Positions 60,920 to 64,000 of a DNA stretch of 64,000 nucleotides are shown piece by piece; position 1 is the first letter of the stretch, and every line of letters starts with the position of its first letter. Origin of the DNA: Luteitalea pratensis (GTDB lineage Bacteria > Acidobacteriota > Vicinamibacteria > Vicinamibacterales > Vicinamibacteraceae); the NCBI RefSeq assembly GCF_001618865.1, contig NZ_CP015136.1, positions 6,049,001-6,113,000 of the forward strand, read 5' to 3'. A model generated the notes under the pieces. The model searched no databases, was not told the origin of the DNA, and saw only the letters and a program-made list of their open reading frames with translations. The position numbers were made by a program, and so were the translations under genes.

Positions 60920-61032
60920 GCGTCGAGCAAGCTCGACGCCCACATCCGTCGGTGTAGCCGTCGGCGTTGGTCGACGGACAAACCCCGCTGCAGATGCGGC
61001 GGGGGGTAGCGTCGGGCTGCCCCAGCCCGACG
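60920..61032. repeat. Right palindromic repeat cluster
   Basis: It begins with GCGTCGAGCAAGCTCGACGC (60920-60939), identical to the left cluster, and ends with a 10-bp hairpin CGTCGGGCTG/CAGCCCGACG (61010-61032). Together the two clusters bracket a single small gene, an arrangement seen with mobile palindromic repeats or repeat-mediated duplications. Confidence 0.55.
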
Positions 61033-61115
61033 TTCCTTGAGCCATCGTTACGCCTCCAGCCGACGGAAAGACGCCGCCGATCGTGATGGCCGGGGCGTGC
61101 TGCAGATCCGCTTCG

Positions 61116-61511
61116 CTAGGCGAACGGCGAGCGCGGCTCCGATGGTGCGGGCGACATCACCCGTGACGAATCGGCGGAGTGGTGCTCGCCAGCTGGCATT
61201 GGGTCGCTTGCGGTCGACACGAAGTCGTCCAGGCGCGACCGGCGCCAATCCTGCGCCTGCTCGGTGAGCCGGCGCGCGTTACGACGGGCAGTGCCGGCGA
61301 CGCTGTCGTAGGCCTGCCGAAGCTGGCGACCGGCCTGCTGCCCTCGCTCGGCGAGCTGGTTCCGGGTGTAGGTGCCCTGGCGTGGGGCGAACAACAGCGC
61401 GAGGCCGCCGCCGAGAGCGGCGCCGGCAATGAGGCCGACCACCCAGGCCGGCGTCGAGTGGCCGGAGTTGTCCTCGGTGTCTGCGTAGCGGTAGTCGTAG
61501 TGGCTGGTCAT
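61116..61511 (-). CDS. YtxH-like stress-type protein
   Basis: The 131-residue protein from ATG 61511 has one N-terminal membrane helix with the YtxH signature (PAWVVGLIAGAALGGGLALL, FAPRQG), then a long basic helix (QQAGRQLRQAYDSVAGTARR, NARRLTEQAQDWRRSRLDD) and a Pro/Ser tail. YtxH-domain proteins are small membrane-associated proteins of unknown role, often induced by general stress. Probably inner membrane, tail cytoplasmic. Confidence 0.75.
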   Translation of the reverse strand: MTSHYDYRYADTEDNSGHSTPAWVVGLIAGAALGGGLALLFAPRQGTYTRNQLAERGQQAGRQLRQAYDSVAGTARRNARRLTEQAQDWRRSRLDDFVSTASDPMPAGEHHSADSSRVMSPAPSEPRSPFA

Positions 61512-61835
61512 GGCTCGTCACTCCCTGAGGTGATGCGGGCAGCCCGACGCGGCGGCGAGCTGTCCACACGATTCGAGACAGTCCTGGCTGGAGCAATCTC
61601 GTTGCCAGCGTCCCCGGCTGGCGATTGCACGATCGTGTCGACACAAAGTGGCCAGAAACCGCGGCCGTGCGGGTCGAGGCCCGTGCAGGCATGGACGGGC
61701 GGTGTGTCGAGGCTTCCCATGTGTCCGCGCAGGAGACACTCGGTCGTGGGCGCCTGCGAGCCTGAGTCGGTTGGCGGGGTGTGCCGGCTGTGGTATCTTT
61801 CGGGGTCGCGTCTCGCCGCCTGGCGAGCGCAGAGT
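61512..61835. other. Intergenic stretch before tRNA-Lys, no gene seen
   Basis: It contains the promoter regions of the YtxH-like gene (minus) and the tRNA-Lys (plus). No other coding signal or structure is convincing. Confidence 0.4.
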
Positions 61836-61911
61836 GGGCCGGTAGCTCAATTGGCAGAGCAGCAGACTCTTAATCTGCGGGTTGAAGGTTCGATTCCTTC
61901 CCGGCTCACCA
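61836..61911 (+). tRNA. tRNA-Lys(CTT)
   Basis: A complete cloverleaf: acceptor GGGCCGG/CCGGCTC, D-arm GCTC...GAGC, anticodon stem GCAGA/TCTGC with loop CTCTTAA (anticodon CTT), T-arm GAAGG TTCGATT CCTTC, discriminator A and encoded CCA. It reads AAG codons. Confidence 0.95.
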
Positions 61912-62143
61912 CCCTCATGTCGTTCGGGTGATTCGCCCGGAATTCATCAGCCACTTGTGAAGGCGCGTGCCAGCGTCTCCACAATGTCTTCACGGGGCGC
62001 CTCGCAAATGCGGGACGCATTCGAGGAGTCCAATCGCCGCATCGAGCACCGCGGAAACAGTTGGCGAGTGCATGCGCATTTTTGACGCATGCGGACGACC
62101 GGAACCTTCCTCACGCTCGGGGGCGCGGCTCCGTTGCGGGAGT

Positions 62144-63520
62144 TCAACGAAGTCTCTGCAGTTCCGCTCCAGAAATGAGCCGCCCGCCCAGAACGACGGC
62201 CACCACGCGGCGCGTGTTGGCGATGTCTGCCAACGGGTCCGCCTCGAGCAGGACCAAGTTGGCCATCTTGCCCGTTTCAGCCGTGCCTTCGTCAGCAAGG
62301 CGCCCGGTGAATTCAGCGGCATTCCGGGTTGACGCCTGCAGCGCCTCCAGAGGCGTCATGCCGGCGCGCACCAACGCTACCAACTCGTCGTGGAGGGGAG
62401 GTGCTCCGCTCACGTTGGACAGATCGCTTCCGGCCAGCACCCTGACTCCAGCCTTTCGCATGTCGGCAAACATCTCGGCCGCCTTCGTCGCTGCGCTGTC
62501 GGTGGCCGCGGCGTCGTCGGGGTCGAGCTGAGCACGGCGCGAATCCCAGACGCTGCGGAGCGCGCCAAACGTTGGGACCTGCCACGTACCGTTCTTCTTG
62601 AACGCGCTGAACAACGCGGCTGCCTTGCGCCGGTCGTAGGTCTGCACGAGTCTGGTCAGGAATCCTGAACGGTACAGTGTCTCGTCCGGAGATGGCCCGC
62701 CGGCAAGAGCGCTGGAGAGTGCGTCCCGAACCTCAGACGTCAACTCCGCTTCGGCCGAGGAACAGCCGATCAGCACGTTTCGGAAGCCAGCGCTGCCAAA
62801 GTGCTCGATGCTTCGCTGCCCAGCCTGTGTGGCTTCGAGGGCCGACACCGACACTGGCAGGTGCCCGGCAAACGGCAAAGCGAGGCGCTTCGCCTCGCTG
62901 GCGACCCCGAAGTAAGCGTCGCGGGTGAGCGTGTCCCCGACCTTGATGAAATCGACACCCTTTGCCTGCAAGTCATCAACAACGTGCTTTGCGTCGGCGT
63001 CCGTCACCGTTCGAACGAGCGGTGGCGTTCTGAACGGCAATGGACGCTGCAAGATTGGCCCGGCTGCCACAATCTCAGGACCCAGCAAGGCTCCGGCGGC
63101 GCTGTCGCGTCGAAGACGAAGAATGTCGTCGACGGGCGACGCCATATCCCGTACGCCAGTGATGCCGTATGCGACCAGTCGCGGCAGGACCTTCGTGCCT
63201 TCGTCGTACCCACCGATGTGGACGTGCATATCCCACATACCGGGGATCAAGTACTTGCCGCGCCCGTCGACAATGGTGGCCCCCGTCGGTATCCGTTCCC
63301 GGCCGCTTCGAGCGATTGCAGTAATGCGATGGCCTTCCACGATGACGGTCACGACTCGCGGCCTCGCCTCCGTGCCAGCGATGAGCGTCACATTCGTGAC
63401 CGCAATCGCTGTCGATTGGGCTGCGACGACGTCGGCGCACGCCATCGCCAGAGATACGACGATCAGCAGTCGCGCCAACCGAGGCGCGACTGCTTTGCGC
63501 ACACCAGCTGCTGGCTTCAC
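62144..63520 (-). CDS. Exported amidohydrolase, imidazolonepropionase-like
   Basis: GTG 63520 is used, since the longer frame overlaps the hicA gene; it starts a signal peptide (VKPAAGVRKAVAPRLARLLI then SLAMACADVVAAQ). The 458-residue product has VTNVTLIAGTEARPRVVTVI, GKYLIPGMWDMHVHIGGYDE (metal H-x-H), AGHLPVSVSALEATQAGQRS (His), IEHFG (His) and RVLAGSDLSNVSG (Asp), the metal-site set of the amidohydrolase superfamily. Such exported enzymes cleave cyclic amides or peptides outside the cytoplasm; the substrate is unknown. Confidence 0.85.
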   Translation of the reverse strand: MKPAAGVRKAVAPRLARLLIVVSLAMACADVVAAQSTAIAVTNVTLIAGTEARPRVVTVIVEGHRITAIARSGRERIPTGATIVDGRGKYLIPGMWDMHVHIGGYDEGTKVLPRLVAYGITGVRDMASPVDDILRLRRDSAAGALLGPEIVAAGPILQRPLPFRTPPLVRTVTDADAKHVVDDLQAKGVDFIKVGDTLTRDAYFGVASEAKRLALPFAGHLPVSVSALEATQAGQRSIEHFGSAGFRNVLIGCSSAEAELTSEVRDALSSALAGGPSPDETLYRSGFLTRLVQTYDRRKAAALFSAFKKNGTWQVPTFGALRSVWDSRRAQLDPDDAAATDSAATKAAEMFADMRKAGVRVLAGSDLSNVSGAPPLHDELVALVRAGMTPLEALQASTRNAAEFTGRLADEGTAETGKMANLVLLEADPLADIANTRRVVAVVLGGRLISGAELQRLR

Positions 63521-63601
63521 AGTGCCATTGACGAGATCAACTGAGCGAACGTTCTGGCGGGAGAAGGTGCGTGGGATTCGAACCTGGGCGTGGATGCCCC
63601 G

Positions 63602-63621
63602 TAAACCTACCGATAGGTTTA
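63602..63621. promoter_or_regulatory. Perfect palindrome overlapping the hicA promoter
   Basis: TAAACCTACCGATAGGTTTA has 8-bp arms (TAAACCTA/TAGGTTTA) around CCGA and ends ten bases before GTG 63632. HicB proteins and HicAB complexes bind inverted repeats near their promoter, so this is a likely autoregulatory operator. The same site lies 82 bases from the amidohydrolase start. Confidence 0.5.
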
Positions 63622-63631
63622 TACTGCTCGG

Positions 63632-63817
63632 GTGACCTGGGCCGAGGTGATCCGCAAGCTGAAGGCTGCTGGGTTCGCCGAGGTCAGGTCCGGCAAAGGC
63701 AGCCATCGGCTGCTGCAGAACCCCGTCACCGGCAAGGAAGTGTGGGTGGCGGTGCACACGAAGAAGGATGCCGGGCGACTCGGCGCGCGCATCCTGCGCG
63801 AGGCGGGTGTTCAATGA
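63632..63817 (+). CDS. hicA: HicA-family toxin (mRNA interferase)
   Basis: GTG 63632 starts a 61-residue protein: MTWAEVIRKLKAAGFAEVRS, GKGSHRLL with catalytic His25, PVTGKEVWVAVHTKKDAG, and a final RLGARILREAGV. This is the dsRBD-like HicA fold, where the conserved His is needed for RNA cleavage in translation. Its end overlaps the antitoxin start as ATGA. The operator palindrome is directly upstream. It should be inhibited by HicB. Confidence 0.9.
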   Translation: MTWAEVIRKLKAAGFAEVRSGKGSHRLLQNPVTGKEVWVAVHTKKDAGRLGARILREAGVQ

Positions 63818-64000
63818 CCATGCTCTATCCCATCGTGCTCGAGACCGAGGAGGATGGCGCCGTCAGCGCGTACGTACCCGGGCTCCCCGTCTACGCGGCC
63901 GCCGACACGCACGCCAAGGCCGAACGTGCGATCCGTGCGGTGCTCCAGGCGTACCTCGCGCAGCACCCGTCCAGCAGGCCAGAGGCACGTGTACGAGTGG
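63814..64000 (+). CDS. hicB: HicB-family antitoxin, 3' end outside the window
   Basis: The frame from ATG 63814 gives MTMLYPIVLETEEDGAVSAY, VPGLPVYAAADTHAKAERAI, RAVLQAYLAQHP and remains open at the window edge. The strand order (YPIVLE, A-Y-VPGLPVY, a helix with AxxAIxxxL) is the HicB partial RNase-H-like fold that holds HicA inactive. A DNA-binding C-terminus, if any, is not visible. Coupled to hicA by ATGA. Confidence 0.88.
   Translation, partial: MTMLYPIVLETEEDGAVSAYVPGLPVYAAADTHAKAERAIRAVLQAYLAQHPSSRPEARVRV

Overview
The window looks like a chromosome segment from a high-GC member of the Acidobacteriota, most likely Vicinamibacteria. This rests on protein family content, not on a search: a Ser/Thr kinase with a TolB/PD40-type propeller, winged-helix/FHA regulators, an Oar-like TonB-dependent receptor, a tricorn-like S41 peptidase, a PQQ-type propeller dehydrogenase, an imidazolonepropionase-like amidohydrolase and several esterases. 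There are no rRNAs, CRISPR arrays or plasmid functions. There are three tRNAs: Arg-CCG, Arg-TCG and Lys-CTT.

Layout. 0-5.4 kb: a truncated lipoprotein, then a phospho-signalling block of a wHTH-FHA regulator, a kinase-wHTH-FHA fusion broken by one missing base, and a convergent PD40 kinase. 5.5-7.3 kb: nested IS5-family (IS903-like) copies and an excisionase-like HTH remnant. 7.3-10.6 kb: a glycogen-debranching-type enzyme with a GT4 glycosyltransferase. 11-18.4 kb: an accessory region of small hypotheticals, tandem lipoprotein paralogues, decayed genes, a toxin-antitoxin scrap and orphan IS ends. 18.5-23.1 kb: a TonB-dependent receptor and a Tat-exported phosphoesterase. 23.2-24.2 kb: a chimeric IS. 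24.5-33.2 kb: tRNA-Arg, then a sulfatase, three alpha/beta hydrolases or esterases, a glucose dehydrogenase and an exported protein, which look like glycan processing. 33.4-43 kb: a membrane glycosyltransferase; a coupled GT4-alpha/alpha, GH130 and Crp operon; a micro-operon of tiny proteins; and a second Crp paralogue. 43-47 kb: small-protein genes and a decayed membrane transferase. 46.7-53.9 kb: YihY, an AI-2E-type transporter, a hydrolase, small proteins, and a second, interrupted copy of the HTH repeat beside tRNA-Arg(TCG). 53.9-64 kb: S41 peptidase, outer-membrane-type protein, PQQ-type dehydrogenase, a small gene between palindromic repeat clusters, a YtxH-like protein, tRNA-Lys, an amidohydrolase and hicAB (hicB cut by the window end).

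How the parts relate. Carbohydrate handling dominates (GT4, GDE, GH130, esterases, sulfatase, GDH), alongside secreted or periplasmic hydrolases. The most distinctive items are the kinase-wHTH-FHA fusion beside a free wHTH-FHA protein, the GT4-GH130-Crp coupled operon facing a second Crp copy, two very small protein families present in several copies, and the mobile-element mosaics. Starts were chosen from ribosome-binding sites and signal peptides where possible; frameshifts were read directly from the sequence.
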